Source: Pontibacter lucknowensis (GTDB lineage Bacteria > Bacteroidota > Bacteroidia > Cytophagales > Hymenobacteraceae). From it: DNA of 64,000 bases. The stretch is from positions 372,001-436,000 of the forward strand of contig NZ_FTNM01000003.1 in NCBI RefSeq assembly GCF_900156415.1. The letters are read 5' to 3'. Numbering within the stretch: the stretch's first letter is position 1; each line of letters starts with the position of its first letter. Under the pieces are notes generated by a model that saw nothing but the letters and a program-made list of their open reading frames with translations, was not told the DNA's origin and did not search any database. Shown piece after piece: positions 8,575 through 16,899 of this stretch. Position numbers and translations under genes: made by a program.

Positions 8575-10335
8575 TTACATAGGCCAGAACACAGGCACCA
8601 GCACCAGTATCACAATCACCAGCAGTAAGGTAAGTGGAGAGCCAATCCGGATAAAATCCCAGAAGCGGTACTTGCCCGGGCTGTAAACCAGGATACAGGC
8701 CGGCTCAAAAGGCGTTACCAGCGATACCGAGGCCCCCAGCATAATGGCAATGGCAAAGGAACGTGGATCGGCGCCAAGCTCTATAGCGGCTCGTAAGGCC
8801 ACCGGTATGACCACCAGCGCCGCCGCCGCATTGGACATGGGCTGTGTCAGCAGCACGGTTAGAATCACAAAGCCCGCCAGTATACCTGTTCGGCCACCAA
8901 TAGGCTCCATCACCTCCACAATACCCTGTGCCAGAAATTCGGCTGCACCGGAATTTTCCATGGCCGCCCCGAAGGCCGTCATACCTCCTATCAGAATAAG
9001 CAGGCGCCAGTCTATGGCATTGTAAGCTTTCTCGGTACTGATCGCCCGCAGCAGGATACTCACGACAGCTGCAGACAGAAAAGCAATGGAGAGTGGAAGC
9101 ACTTGCAGCGTACCTGCCAGTATGGCCAATGCAAAGCTGATGATCACGATAAGCCCCTTCTTCTTTTTGTAGAGCACCGGCTCAAATTCGTCGAGCACGG
9201 CAATATGGTTTGAGTTGCGGACCTGCTCGAAGCGCTCAGGTGCGCCCTGTACCAGTAGTACATCGGCCATGCGCAGCCTGATGCTGCCTATCTTGCTGCG
9301 CAGCGTTTCACCGTGGCGCGATACGGCCAGCACTACCAGGCCGAAGCGCCGTAAGAACTCCGACTCCTTAATGGTGCGGTTGATCAAGTTGGACTGCCGC
9401 GTGATCATGATCTCTGCCAGCCGGATGTTTTCCGTCTCGAGGTCTTTGGAGATGAGTGCATCGGCCATAATCTGCAGTCCCTTGGTCTCTTTTACCTTCA
9501 TCAGCGTGTCCACATCTCCTTCCACCAGCAGAATGTCATTGGCACGGATACGGGTACGGAAGTCGGGCAGGAAGTTCTCCTTGGCACGGATAACATTGAG
9601 CATGCGCAGGTTCAGCGTGGTCAGGTCAGAGGCAAACACCAGCTGTCCGACGAGCGGCGAATCGGGTAGCACCACCACCTCGGTGACATACTTCTGCAGC
9701 TTGTACTCTTCGGCCAGTTCCTGGTCGACGTGGCTTGGCAGCATGCGCTGCCCCACGGTCATCATGTAGACCATGCCCACCGCGAAAATGATGAAGCCTA
9801 TACCTGAGATCTCAAACAGCCCGATCGGCTCCAGGCCTGCCTTGGCAATATAGCCGCTCACTGCCACGTTGGTGGAAGTGCCGATCAGCGTGCAGGTACC
9901 TCCTAGGATGGCAGCATAGGCTAGTGGCATGAGTAGTTTGGAGGCACTCAGGTTGATCCGCTTCGAAAGACCAATAAGCGGTGTGATGAACATAGCCGTA
10001 ACGGTAGTGTTGTTCATGAAAGCCGAAACCACCCCTGTCACCAGCATAATGGTCAGCAGCATCAGGTTATTGCTTTGCTGGGCCAGTCGCACGAGCCGCA
10101 CCACGGCAAAATCAAGGATACCGGTTTCTTCGAGGGCCGCACTGAGTATGAAGATAGAAGCGATGATGATGATGAAATCACTGCTGAAGCCGGCGAAGGC
10201 CTCTTCGGGACTAATGATGCGCAAACCCGACAGTATGATCAGTATGAGCAGGGTGACCAGTTCAACAGACACCTTTTCGGTCGCGAACAGCACAACCGCT
10301 ATCACCAGCAAGGTCAGTACAATGGCTATTTCCAT
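8575..10335 (-). CDS. SLC13/DASS-type permease with TrkA-C domains
   Basis: A 586-residue inner-membrane anion transporter of the divalent anion:Na+ symporter superfamily (possible substrates: sulfate, phosphate or dicarboxylates). The N-terminal half has about five helices, including FMNNTTVTAMFITP and GTCTLIGTSTNV. Two tandem soluble RCK_C/TrkA-C domains follow at about 195-385 (VVLPDSPLVGQ...NDILLVEGDVDTL and a second copy ending ADVLLVQGAPERF). The second half of the transporter carries QPMSNAAAALVVIPVA. This domain order is the usual one for the bacterial SLC13-TrkA_C group. I use the ATG at 10335; an upstream TTG at 10377 would add 14 residues. The substrate cannot be assigned from sequence. 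Confidence 0.9.
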   Translation of the reverse strand: MEIAIVLTLLVIAVVLFATEKVSVELVTLLILIILSGLRIISPEEAFAGFSSDFIIIIASIFILSAALEETGILDFAVVRLVRLAQQSNNLMLLTIMLVTGVVSAFMNNTTVTAMFITPLIGLSKRINLSASKLLMPLAYAAILGGTCTLIGTSTNVAVSGYIAKAGLEPIGLFEISGIGFIIFAVGMVYMMTVGQRMLPSHVDQELAEEYKLQKYVTEVVVLPDSPLVGQLVFASDLTTLNLRMLNVIRAKENFLPDFRTRIRANDILLVEGDVDTLMKVKETKGLQIMADALISKDLETENIRLAEIMITRQSNLINRTIKESEFLRRFGLVVLAVSRHGETLRSKIGSIRLRMADVLLVQGAPERFEQVRNSNHIAVLDEFEPVLYKKKKGLIVIISFALAILAGTLQVLPLSIAFLSAAVVSILLRAISTEKAYNAIDWRLLILIGGMTAFGAAMENSGAAEFLAQGIVEVMEPIGGRTGILAGFVILTVLLTQPMSNAAAALVVIPVALRAAIELGADPRSFAIAIMLGASVSLVTPFEPACILVYSPGKYRFWDFIRIGSPLTLLLVIVILVLVPVFWPM

Positions 10336-10492
10336 AGAGGATAATTGGGAAGTCACACCGGATATAAGGTGTAGCAACGGCTTTTACGTGACAAAGCCGC
10401 TCCCGATAGTCACTCAGAGGAAAATATTTACGGCACCCTTTGCCTATACCTGATCAGGGCAGTCTGCTGGTATACCTGCCAGGTATGGAAAA

Positions 10493-11683
10493 TTAAGCTA
10501 ATGCTTCATCAATAGACCTCAGGATGATCTGGCAAGCTTCATGAATCTGCTCCTCTGTGATGGTAAGCGGCGGTGCAATGCGCATGGAGTTGTCACAGAA
10601 CAGGAACCAGTCAGTCAGCACACCATTCAAAATAGCTTGGTCGATCACCGCTTTGAGTACTTCAAACGACTCAAACTCTGCGGCCATCATCAGCCCCTGG
10701 TTGCGGATCTGTTTGATGCGTGGGTGCACCAGCAGTTGCTTAATCAGTTCAGCTTTCTGTGCGACGCCTTCCAGCAGGTTTTCTTCCTGAATGACCTGTA
10801 GTGTGGCAAGGGAGGCAGCGCAGCTGACCGGGTGCCCGCCAAAGGTAGAGCAGTGGCCCAGGATGGGATCAGTTTTGAAAGCGGCCATGATTTCCTGCGG
10901 TGCGATGAAAGCACCAATCGGCATACCGCCTCCCATCCCTTTGGCGCATACCAAAATATCGGGCTCTATGCCGAACTGCTCAAAGGCCCAGAAGGTACCC
11001 GTTCTGCCGAAGCCACATTGTATCTCATCCAGAATCAGCAGCGTGCCCGTTTGATTGCAGCGCTCTCGTAGTCTCTTCAGATAATCCTGATCCGGCACAC
11101 GGACACCAGCCTCGCCCTGCACAGTCTCTATCAAGACTGCAGCTGTGCGCTTCGTTATTTGCTCCAGATCAGCGATGTTATTGTAATGAATATGGCGCAC
11201 GTCAGGAAGGAGCGGGCGGAAAGCATTCTTAAAACTTTCACTGCCGTTCATGGAAAGGGCACCCTGTGTAGAGCCATGGTAGGCGTTGTAGCAGGAGATC
11301 AGCTCGGTACGGCCTGTGTAGCGTTTGGCCAGTTTCAGGGCACCTTCCACAGCCTCCGCCCCGGAGTTGAGCAGGTAGGTGTTGTTGAGTCGATCAGGCA
11401 GTGTGCCGCTCAGGGCATGGGCCAGCTGTACCTGCGGCGCCTGCACAAACTCCCCGTATACCATCAGGTGCATGTAGCGGTCGAGCTGGTCGTGTATGGC
11501 CCGCAGTACCTTTGGGTGCCGGTGCCCCACGTTGCTCACGCCTATACCTGAAATAAGGTCAATGTAGCGATGGCCTTCGCTGCCATACATGTAAACCCCC
11601 TCTGCCTTCTCCACCTCGATCATCAGCGGAAAGTCGCTTGTCTGTGCCTGATGCTGCAAAAACAGCTGTCTCAATGATACCAT
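10493..11683 (-). CDS. Class III PLP-dependent aminotransferase (acetylornithine aminotransferase-like)
   Basis: 396 residues with the class III fold: a motif near DLISGIGVSNVGHRHP, NSGAEAVEGALKLAKR, the AYHGSTQGALS loop, ILDEIQCGFGRTGTFWAFE, and the PLP lysine in CAKGMGGGMPIGAF. Acetylornithine/ornithine/GABA-type aminotransferases share these features, and no arginine genes lie next to it, so the substrate is left open. The ATG lies 4 bp after a TACCTTTG promoter element (11688-11695), suggesting a leaderless or nearly leaderless transcript separate from the upstream SDR gene. Confidence 0.88.
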   Translation of the reverse strand: MVSLRQLFLQHQAQTSDFPLMIEVEKAEGVYMYGSEGHRYIDLISGIGVSNVGHRHPKVLRAIHDQLDRYMHLMVYGEFVQAPQVQLAHALSGTLPDRLNNTYLLNSGAEAVEGALKLAKRYTGRTELISCYNAYHGSTQGALSMNGSESFKNAFRPLLPDVRHIHYNNIADLEQITKRTAAVLIETVQGEAGVRVPDQDYLKRLRERCNQTGTLLILDEIQCGFGRTGTFWAFEQFGIEPDILVCAKGMGGGMPIGAFIAPQEIMAAFKTDPILGHCSTFGGHPVSCAASLATLQVIQEENLLEGVAQKAELIKQLLVHPRIKQIRNQGLMMAAEFESFEVLKAVIDQAILNGVLTDWFLFCDNSMRIAPPLTITEEQIHEACQIILRSIDEALA

Positions 11684-11687
11684 GCCG

Positions 11688-11695
11688 CAAAGGTA
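11688..11695 (-). promoter_or_regulatory. Bacteroidota -7 promoter element for the aminotransferase gene
   Basis: Read on the minus strand the sequence is TACCTTTG, matching TAnnTTTG, followed by CGGC and the ATG at 11683. No clear -33 TTTG is seen at the normal distance. The position predicts transcription starting at or next to the start codon. Confidence 0.45.
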
Positions 11696-11709
11696 GGCAA
11701 TTTTGGAAG

Positions 11710-12519
11710 CTATCGCAGCATGGCACTCATACCTCCGTCTACTATCGTGGTCTGGCCGGTGATGTAACTCGCTGCGTCTGAGCAGAGCCAGAGTATGGCG
11801 GCAGCTGCCTCCTGCGGGTCTGCAATTCTTTTTTGAGGGATATATGAAAGGTACATCTGCTCAATTTCCGGTACTTTAGTTTGGTCTCCGTTTACCTGCG
11901 ACTCAAATGCCTTTTGCAGCATGGGTGTGCGGTGAGCACCAGGAGCAAGCACATTGATCCGGATATTGGCAGTTGCCACCTCCTGGGCGGCTGATTTTGC
12001 AAGCGCAATGATTGCTGCCTTGGCTGCTGAGTAAAGCGAACCCATGGCAGCTCCTCCCAGTCCGTTGACACTGGCCACGTTGACAATGGCTCCTCCCGAG
12101 GGTTTCTGTTCGAGCATCAGCTTTATTTCCTGCTTCATGCAAAGCCATACGCCGCGCAAGTTGGCCCCCATGGCATCCTCATATTCATGTGGTTCAAACT
12201 CATGCAGGGGTTTGCCTATACCTGACTCCTGGGCAGCATTGTTCACGGCTATGTCCAGGCGACCGAACCTGTTTTGTATCTCATGAAAGAGCGCGAAGAT
12301 CGTGTCGTTATTGCTGTTGTCGGTTTGTATGTAGACGGGTTGAAGCGTGGACGAAGGGAGGGTAGCTAGTGCAGTGTCTCCACGTTCTTTATCGCGACCT
12401 GTCACAATAACCTGTGCTCCTGACTTTGCCAGCAGTTGAGCGGTGGCCAGGCCTATACCTGATGTGCTGCCAGTCACAAGCGCCACCTTGTCCTGAAAGT
12501 TATACTGTACCTGTTCCAT
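11710..12519 (-). CDS. Short-chain dehydrogenase/reductase (SDR)
   Basis: 269 residues, classical SDR. Rossmann motif TGSTSGIGLATAQ, a basic residue after VTGRDKERG suggesting NADP(H) or mixed use, the NNAAQ structural motif, catalytic Ser in NVASVNG and the YSAAK motif (Tyr and Lys). The C-terminal SYITGQTTIVDGGMS is typical of FabG-like/glucose-dehydrogenase-like SDRs. The substrate is unknown. It lies upstream of the aminotransferase on the same strand with a 26-bp gap, which itself holds a promoter element. Confidence 0.9.
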   Translation of the reverse strand: MEQVQYNFQDKVALVTGSTSGIGLATAQLLAKSGAQVIVTGRDKERGDTALATLPSSTLQPVYIQTDNSNNDTIFALFHEIQNRFGRLDIAVNNAAQESGIGKPLHEFEPHEYEDAMGANLRGVWLCMKQEIKLMLEQKPSGGAIVNVASVNGLGGAAMGSLYSAAKAAIIALAKSAAQEVATANIRINVLAPGAHRTPMLQKAFESQVNGDQTKVPEIEQMYLSYIPQKRIADPQEAAAAILWLCSDAASYITGQTTIVDGGMSAMLR

Positions 12520-12706
12520 AGCTTATTTTTCTCTATCATAACGTGAATAAGGCTCAATCGCTGCAGTAATTTGTAGCAAGCCGGAAAAATGGGCGCTGTC
12601 GGGTTTTCCAACTTTACCCCGGATATCATTTATACTTGCCTGCCTGCCTTGCGTATAAAAATGGAAGGCTGGTAAAGGATACCGGCTTTATATGTTGAAC
12701 TTTAAA

Positions 12707-12713
12707 AAGGAGG
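12707..12713 (+). promoter_or_regulatory. Strong Shine-Dalgarno-like sequence AAGGAGG
   Basis: AAGGAGG lies 5 bp before the ATG at 12719 and decides that start over the upstream ATG at 12692. Such strong SD sequences are rare in Bacteroidota, where most genes lack them, and none of the neighbouring genes shows one. Confidence 0.6.
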
Positions 12714-12718
12714 ATCAA

Positions 12719-12895
12719 ATGCCACAAGGAGATAAATCATCTTACACAGATAAGCAAAAACGCAAAGCAGAGCATATTGAAGAAAGCTATGAAAAGAAAG
12801 GCGTGAGCCACGACGAAGCTGAGAAGCGAGCCTGGGCTACTGTAAACAAACAGGACGGAGGCGGCAAGAAAAGCGGCTCCGGAAGAGGCAAATAA
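12719..12895 (+). CDS. Small, highly charged protein (58 residues)
   Basis: Starts MPQGDKSSYTDKQKRKAEH, has a helical charged middle (EESYEKKGVSHDEAEKRAWATV) and ends in a basic glycine tail (GGGKKSGSGRGK). This resembles short proteins in proteobacteria and Bacteroidota that are often labelled plasmid-stabilisation proteins without real evidence; the function is unknown. The Gly/Lys tail could contact nucleic acid (inference). It is monocistronic and followed by a terminator 25 bp after its stop. The start is chosen by the SD-like AAGGAGG. Confidence 0.8.
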   Translation: MPQGDKSSYTDKQKRKAEHIEESYEKKGVSHDEAEKRAWATVNKQDGGGKKSGSGRGK

Positions 12896-12920
12896 ATAAT
12901 TAGAATCAAAAAGGTATAGA

Positions 12921-12954
12921 AGAAAGGCCGGAAGCGTTTGCTCCCGGCCTTTCT
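12921..12954. terminator. Intrinsic terminator shared by small charged protein and MBL-fold gene
   Basis: A 14-bp stem with one mismatch (AGAAAGGCCGGAAG with CTCCCGGCCTTTCT) and a 6-nt loop, A/T-flanked, lies between the convergent genes. Confidence 0.8.
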
Positions 12955-12957
12955 CGT

Positions 12958-14055
12958 CTATGGGTAATTGTTGGTATGTGCATGCGGATCATCTTCCTCC
13001 AGGGTGGCTGGCACGGTAGGCGGTATACCTTGCAACGGCCTGTTGTGTGAGAAAGGCCGCTCTCTCATTGCGGGTGATGTTTTCTTTCCTTTGCTAGTTT
13101 TGTGATTGCGGCGGGAGTATGCTACCAGCGCTACACCTGCCAGAGCGACAAGACCAGTGGCGGCCAGTACTTTGGGGATGGTGTTGTCCGGAGCAGGCGG
13201 CACAGAGAGCACCCCTTGCTCATCAGCAATAGCGGGCTCGTGCACGTAGCGGCCATGCCCGGGTACAGCCACAGACCAGAAGTCCTTTACCAGGCTTTCA
13301 AGCTGCTGCATTAGCTGTGCACCCTCCATAGGCAAACCATGCCCTGTGGCAGCCACACTCGGATTCAGCTCCATGAGCTTTTCCACGGAATGATGCGCCG
13401 CGCCCCAGTCGGAGGTATAGTATTTGGGTGGCCCATGCACTTCACGTTTCTGCGTCATCACAGCCAGCATCGACTCGCCGTGCCGCGTTATGAAGGCGTC
13501 GCCCGCCAGCAACACGCGGTCACTTTCACGGAAGAAGGAAACATGTCCGGCTGTGTGCCCCGGCGTATGGATCCAGCGCCAGTCTGGCAGACCGGGCACG
13601 GAGCCGTCGGTTGGCAGCAGCTCGAGGTTCTCGTGGATGTCTATCGGCTTTTTGGGGTATAGGAATGACATGTAAGCCATACCGCCACCGCCTACACTTG
13701 GGTCTGGTGGTGGATAAGACGACTTGCCATTCAGGTAGGGCATTTCGAGGGGGTGGGCATAGACTGGCACATCCCAGTCGTGGGCCAGCTCTTTTAGAGC
13801 CCCAATGTGATCGAAGTGGCCGTGCGTGAGCAGAATGGCTTTGGGACGCTCCCCGCCAAACAGCTCATCCACCACACTCCTGATCTTGGGAGCGGCACCG
13901 TACACACCGGCATCTACCAACACCCAGGAACCATCCTGGGAGGTGATAAAGAAGAGATTGACAAAGACAGTCTTAAGTCCCCAAACTCCCGGAGCAACTG
14001 GAAAAGCCTGTTTGCTTTCGTGTGTTGAGGTACGATAAGTAGTTTCCATAGGCAT
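12958..14055 (-). CDS. MBL-fold metallo-hydrolase with C-terminal membrane anchor
   Basis: 365 residues. The zinc-binding signature THGHFDHIG is followed by later ligands in TPGHTAGHVSF, LLAGDAF and ATGHGLPM, so the hydrolase core (about 15-250) looks intact. The C-terminus is unusual for the family: about 290-310 is a hydrophobic segment (VLAATGLVALAGVALVAYS) followed by a basic, low-complexity tail. It may therefore be tail-anchored with the catalytic domain on one side of the membrane (inference). The substrate is unknown; the core resembles glyoxalase II-like and quorum-quenching-like hydrolases equally. Confidence 0.85.
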   Translation of the reverse strand: MPMETTYRTSTHESKQAFPVAPGVWGLKTVFVNLFFITSQDGSWVLVDAGVYGAAPKIRSVVDELFGGERPKAILLTHGHFDHIGALKELAHDWDVPVYAHPLEMPYLNGKSSYPPPDPSVGGGGMAYMSFLYPKKPIDIHENLELLPTDGSVPGLPDWRWIHTPGHTAGHVSFFRESDRVLLAGDAFITRHGESMLAVMTQKREVHGPPKYYTSDWGAAHHSVEKLMELNPSVAATGHGLPMEGAQLMQQLESLVKDFWSVAVPGHGRYVHEPAIADEQGVLSVPPAPDNTIPKVLAATGLVALAGVALVAYSRRNHKTSKGKKTSPAMRERPFSHNRPLQGIPPTVPATLEEDDPHAHTNNYP

Positions 14056-14359
14056 GCACCATTTTTTATTTGTGAAATGATATTACGGGCGGAATACTAT
14101 AGTACGGCTGCCGTCGTAATTGGCTACAGTAAACAGGCATATTAGGCCTTAGCTTGGTTAACTGCCACAATTGCCGTGTCAGCCAGCTGCTTTTGCTGAC
14201 AATATGGTGCGGAAAAGAACTTAGTGCAGATGCAGGTGTCATGCCAAACAAAGGCACACTTTTTGTGTTTAATTCTATGCAGGCCTTCACTAAATTTAAT
14301 GTGGGCAATGTTTCCTGATTGGCAGGAATTATTTATCTTTCTGAAAACGTTACATACAC
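14056..14359. other. Intergenic region, divergent promoters
   Basis: No gene. An inverted repeat GTCAGC (14178-14183) / GCTGAC (14195-14200) with an 11-nt spacer is present. A near-consensus TATCTTTC lies about 20 bp before the plus-strand gene. Nothing else is recognised. Confidence 0.4.
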
Positions 14360-14620
14360 ATGGTAAATTTATTTGTTCCCCCAAGCTATATGGCTGTCTA
14401 CGCGAAGTGTGTGGATGCGTCGATGCCGGCTTTCGAACCGGAAGAATGGATCGAGGAAGGGAGAGTGTATCCTGTGAAGCACTTTACCGAGCCCCTCAAC
14501 CAGGGTGACGGCTTTGCCGTGACAATCATGGATGAGGACGGTGTCGAGATTCATCCTTCTTCTTCGCACTGGAGTTTTGCCTCCACCAGGTTTGAGTTAT
14601 ACACCCTACATTTGAATTAA
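14360..14620 (+). CDS. Hypothetical protein, 86 residues
   Basis: A small, soluble, acidic protein with no signal peptide or membrane segment; it contains several Trp/Phe and a compact central part (NQGDGFAVTIMDEDGVEI) suggestive of beta strands. I do not recognise the family. The frame is supported by an ATG start, a terminator 30 bp downstream and the lack of a competing ORF. Confidence 0.6.
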   Translation: MVNLFVPPSYMAVYAKCVDASMPAFEPEEWIEEGRVYPVKHFTEPLNQGDGFAVTIMDEDGVEIHPSSSHWSFASTRFELYTLHLN

Positions 14621-14649
14621 TATCAAAACCGCTGATATTTTCGTTAACC

Positions 14650-14675
14650 AAAAGGCTGCCCCGGCAGCCTTTTTT
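14650..14675 (+). terminator. Intrinsic terminator
   Basis: A ten-bp stem (AAAAGGCTGC with GCAGCCTTTT), a 4-nt loop and a T run lie 30 bp after the stop of the 86-residue hypothetical gene. Confidence 0.8.
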
Positions 14676-14701
14676 CATTGCCAAAGGTATGGAGTAGATC
14701 T

Positions 14702-14950
14702 ATGTTGAATATTACTGAGTTTAATTCGCTTTCGCCCCGGGAGCAGGCCGCATTGGTGTTGGAGCAAGGGCGATACCTGCATCACATCATCCGCGGATGG
14801 TGTAAAATTGATTTGTACTGGTTTCATAATTACTACGTGGAGGTGTGGTTCCTATACGATCTTAAAACCATTGGGCTAGTGCGCGCCCTCACCAACAAAG
14901 CCTCCCTGGATCCTTACCTAGAAACGATCAAGTTAAGAGTGAAGACCTGA
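14702..14950 (+). CDS. Hypothetical protein, 82 residues
   Basis: Aromatic-rich, soluble, with no family I recognise (contains IIRGWCKIDLYWFHNYYVE). The ATG at 14702 is preferred over a TTG at 14678, which would lie at the edge of the preceding terminator hairpin. Confidence 0.6.
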   Translation: MLNITEFNSLSPREQAALVLEQGRYLHHIIRGWCKIDLYWFHNYYVEVWFLYDLKTIGLVRALTNKASLDPYLETIKLRVKT

Positions 14951-15062
14951 TAACAGGTACAGCAGCAAGAATGGGTATAGGAATGCTTTGTTTATACAAC
15001 TGATCTGGACAGGTATAGCAACTGAATAAAAGCTGAAAGGAGAGGGGTTCGCCGGAATTTGA

Positions 15063-15070
15063 TACTTTTG
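15063..15070 (+). promoter_or_regulatory. Bacteroidota -7 promoter element for pepE
   Basis: TACTTTTG matches TAnnTTTG, 38 bp before the pepE ATG. A copy of the dispersed motif (AGGTATAC) starts two bases downstream and overlaps the predicted transcription start. Confidence 0.5.
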
Positions 15071-15108
15071 CAGGTATACGGGACTCGTATCTTCTAAAAT
15101 ACAGACAA

Positions 15109-15843
15109 ATGAAAAAAGCCCTACCAAAGAAAGATATTCTGTTAATCAGCACATCAACCACCCACGGCACTGGCTACCTGGAGCACTGCCAGAATGAGAT
15201 AAAAGAACTGCTGGGTGACCGCAAGAGCATCCTGTTTATCCCTTATGCCCGTCCGGGTGGCATTTCCCATACTGATTATTCTGCCAAAGCACGCGAAGCA
15301 TTTGAAGCGATGGGCATCAGGTTAAGCGGCGTGCATGAGGCGGAGAATGCGGTTGCAGCAGTAGAGCAGGCTGAAGCAGTGTTTATAGGCGGAGGCAATA
15401 CGTTTTTGTTGCTGCGTCAGCTTTATGCCAACAAAATAATCGAACCACTGCAGAAGCGGGTCGAGCAGGGGATGCCATACATGGGCACCAGCGCTGGCAC
15501 CAATGTGGCAGGCAAAACAATCGGTACGACCAACGATATGCCGATCGTGTTCCCGAAATCATTTGATGCGCTGCAACTCGTGCCTTTCAACATCAACCCA
15601 CACTATCTTGATCCGCTTCCTGACTCGACACACATGGGCGAGACTCGTGAAACCCGCATTCAGGAGTTTCATGTGCACAATCGTCAGCCTGTAGTTGGTT
15701 TGCGGGAAGGCAGCATGCTACGTATAAAAGGGGAGAAAATAAACCTGCTGGGCCCACACTCAGCGCGCATCTTCCTGCAGGGGAAGCTAGCAATGGAGTT
15801 TAAGCCGACCGATGATATCAGCTTTCTGCTGGAGGCTTACTAA
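15109..15843 (+). CDS. pepE: Dipeptidase E (alpha-aspartyl dipeptidase), family S51
   Basis: Hydrolyses dipeptides with N-terminal aspartate in the cytoplasm. 244 residues, normal for PepE. The class I glutamine amidotransferase-like fold shows IPYARPGG, the FIGGGNTFLLL segment, the nucleophile Ser in GTSAGTNV, and the downstream FNINPHYLDP containing the active-site His. Monocistronic, with its own promoter and terminator. Confidence 0.93.
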   Translation: MKKALPKKDILLISTSTTHGTGYLEHCQNEIKELLGDRKSILFIPYARPGGISHTDYSAKAREAFEAMGIRLSGVHEAENAVAAVEQAEAVFIGGGNTFLLLRQLYANKIIEPLQKRVEQGMPYMGTSAGTNVAGKTIGTTNDMPIVFPKSFDALQLVPFNINPHYLDPLPDSTHMGETRETRIQEFHVHNRQPVVGLREGSMLRIKGEKINLLGPHSARIFLQGKLAMEFKPTDDISFLLEAY

Positions 15844-15864
15844 GCACAAGCCCGGTAAAAATGC

Positions 15865-15896
15865 AAAGCCCCTGCTAATGGTATAGCAGGGGCTTT
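15865..15896 (+). terminator. Intrinsic terminator after pepE
   Basis: A perfect 12-bp stem (AAAGCCCCTGCT with AGCAGGGGCTTT) is followed by T residues. Its 8-nt loop AATGGTAT is part of a GGTATAG motif copy. Confidence 0.9.
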
Positions 15897-15967
15897 TTGC
15901 TGAAAAAAACAAGGCAAAATGCCAGGTCCTTTTGCTGTTCTCACTATAATTATCTATTCAAAAAAAA

Positions 15968-16414
15968 CTACTGTGCTTTGTTGTTGGCCTCCAGCTTTTT
16001 GAGGAGGAGCTTTGTAAACTCGCGCTCACTGCGGTAGAGTTTGATGATCTGGTTAGAAGAGATCACACGCTGGTAACGTGCCACATATTCCTTCTCCAGC
16101 TCCAGTTCTCTTTCGCGGGTGCTGAACATACCGTCCAGACGGGCTTTCGCTTCCTGATCACTCAGTTGGTCCACGTCTTCGCGGTAGCCGCTGCGGTAGG
16201 AGCGTACCAGTTCGCGACGCTTGGTTTCGTACTCGTTGTAAAGCGGCCAGAACTTTTGCGATTGTTCGGCGGTCAGTTCCATCTTGTCAGTCAGAAAGGC
16301 CACTTTGGCGGCTTCTACGTTTTTGTCCTGCGGGCGGCCCGACTGAGCCATGGCTGCCGTGCTGCCAAACGTGAAAGCGCAAAAAAGAAGTAAAATAAAG
16401 GGCAATCTTTTCAT
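15968..16414 (-). CDS. Periplasmic LTxxQ/Spy-like helical protein
   Basis: 148 residues with an N-terminal signal peptide (MKRLPFILLLFCAFTFGS...AMAQ). The mature part is charged and helical with MELTAEQSQKFWPLYNEYE, which fits the LTxxQ signature of Spy/CpxP/Zra-type periplasmic proteins. These act as chaperones or stress sensors. It is the last gene of an ECF sigma operon, 7 bp after the putative anti-sigma gene, so an envelope-stress feedback role is plausible (inference). The ATG at 16414 gives a normal signal peptide; the start at 16432 would overlap the preceding gene. Confidence 0.78.
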   Translation of the reverse strand: MKRLPFILLLFCAFTFGSTAAMAQSGRPQDKNVEAAKVAFLTDKMELTAEQSQKFWPLYNEYETKRRELVRSYRSGYREDVDQLSDQEAKARLDGMFSTRERELELEKEYVARYQRVISSNQIIKLYRSEREFTKLLLKKLEANNKAQ

Positions 16415-16421
16415 GTGTGAA

Positions 16422-16862
16422 TTAGTAGTCAATCGTATCCAATCGGTAATATTCTAGTTCCTCTTCGGCAGCTGTTGAGCTCACGTTCAAAAACTCGGCT
16501 GTCATTTCAGGGTTAGATAGTGTAGTCATATCGGCAAAATCAGAACTCTCCAGCACAGCGTAAGTGCTTAGGTAATCCATGATCGCTTCGTCGCCAACGG
16601 TGGCCAGCACAACACCCGGTTCCTCTTTTTCCTGACGCAGTTGCGAGAAGTACACGATACCTGCGACCAGTAGTAACACCAGAGGAGCCATAGCCAGTTT
16701 GAGCGGCTTCCAGGCGGCTGCATACCAGGGCGCAGGGCTATACCCGGCGCCAGCGGTGCGCTCCATGATCTGCGCAGGCAGTCTGTCGAAGTACTTATCC
16801 GGCACCTCGTAGATGTTGCGCTTGGGCAGGTCGCTTAGTTTAAAATCGTTTTTCATATTCAA
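16422..16862 (-). CDS. Single-pass membrane protein, putative anti-sigma factor
   Basis: 146 residues: a soluble N-terminus of about 50 residues (contains YEVPDKYFDRLPAQIMERT), one membrane helix at about 53-72 (LKLAMAPLVLLLVAGIVYFS), then an acidic extracytoplasmic part. The sequence is not a classical ZAS-type anti-sigma factor, but its place between an ECF sigma gene and a periplasmic LTxxQ protein and its topology suggest that role (inference from context). Confidence 0.6.
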   Translation of the reverse strand: MNMKNDFKLSDLPKRNIYEVPDKYFDRLPAQIMERTAGAGYSPAPWYAAAWKPLKLAMAPLVLLLVAGIVYFSQLRQEKEEPGVVLATVGDEAIMDYLSTYAVLESSDFADMTTLSNPEMTAEFLNVSSTAAEEELEYYRLDTIDY

Positions 16863-16899
16863 TGTACTTATCAGTTAGATAGCGGTAGCGCTCTATAGT

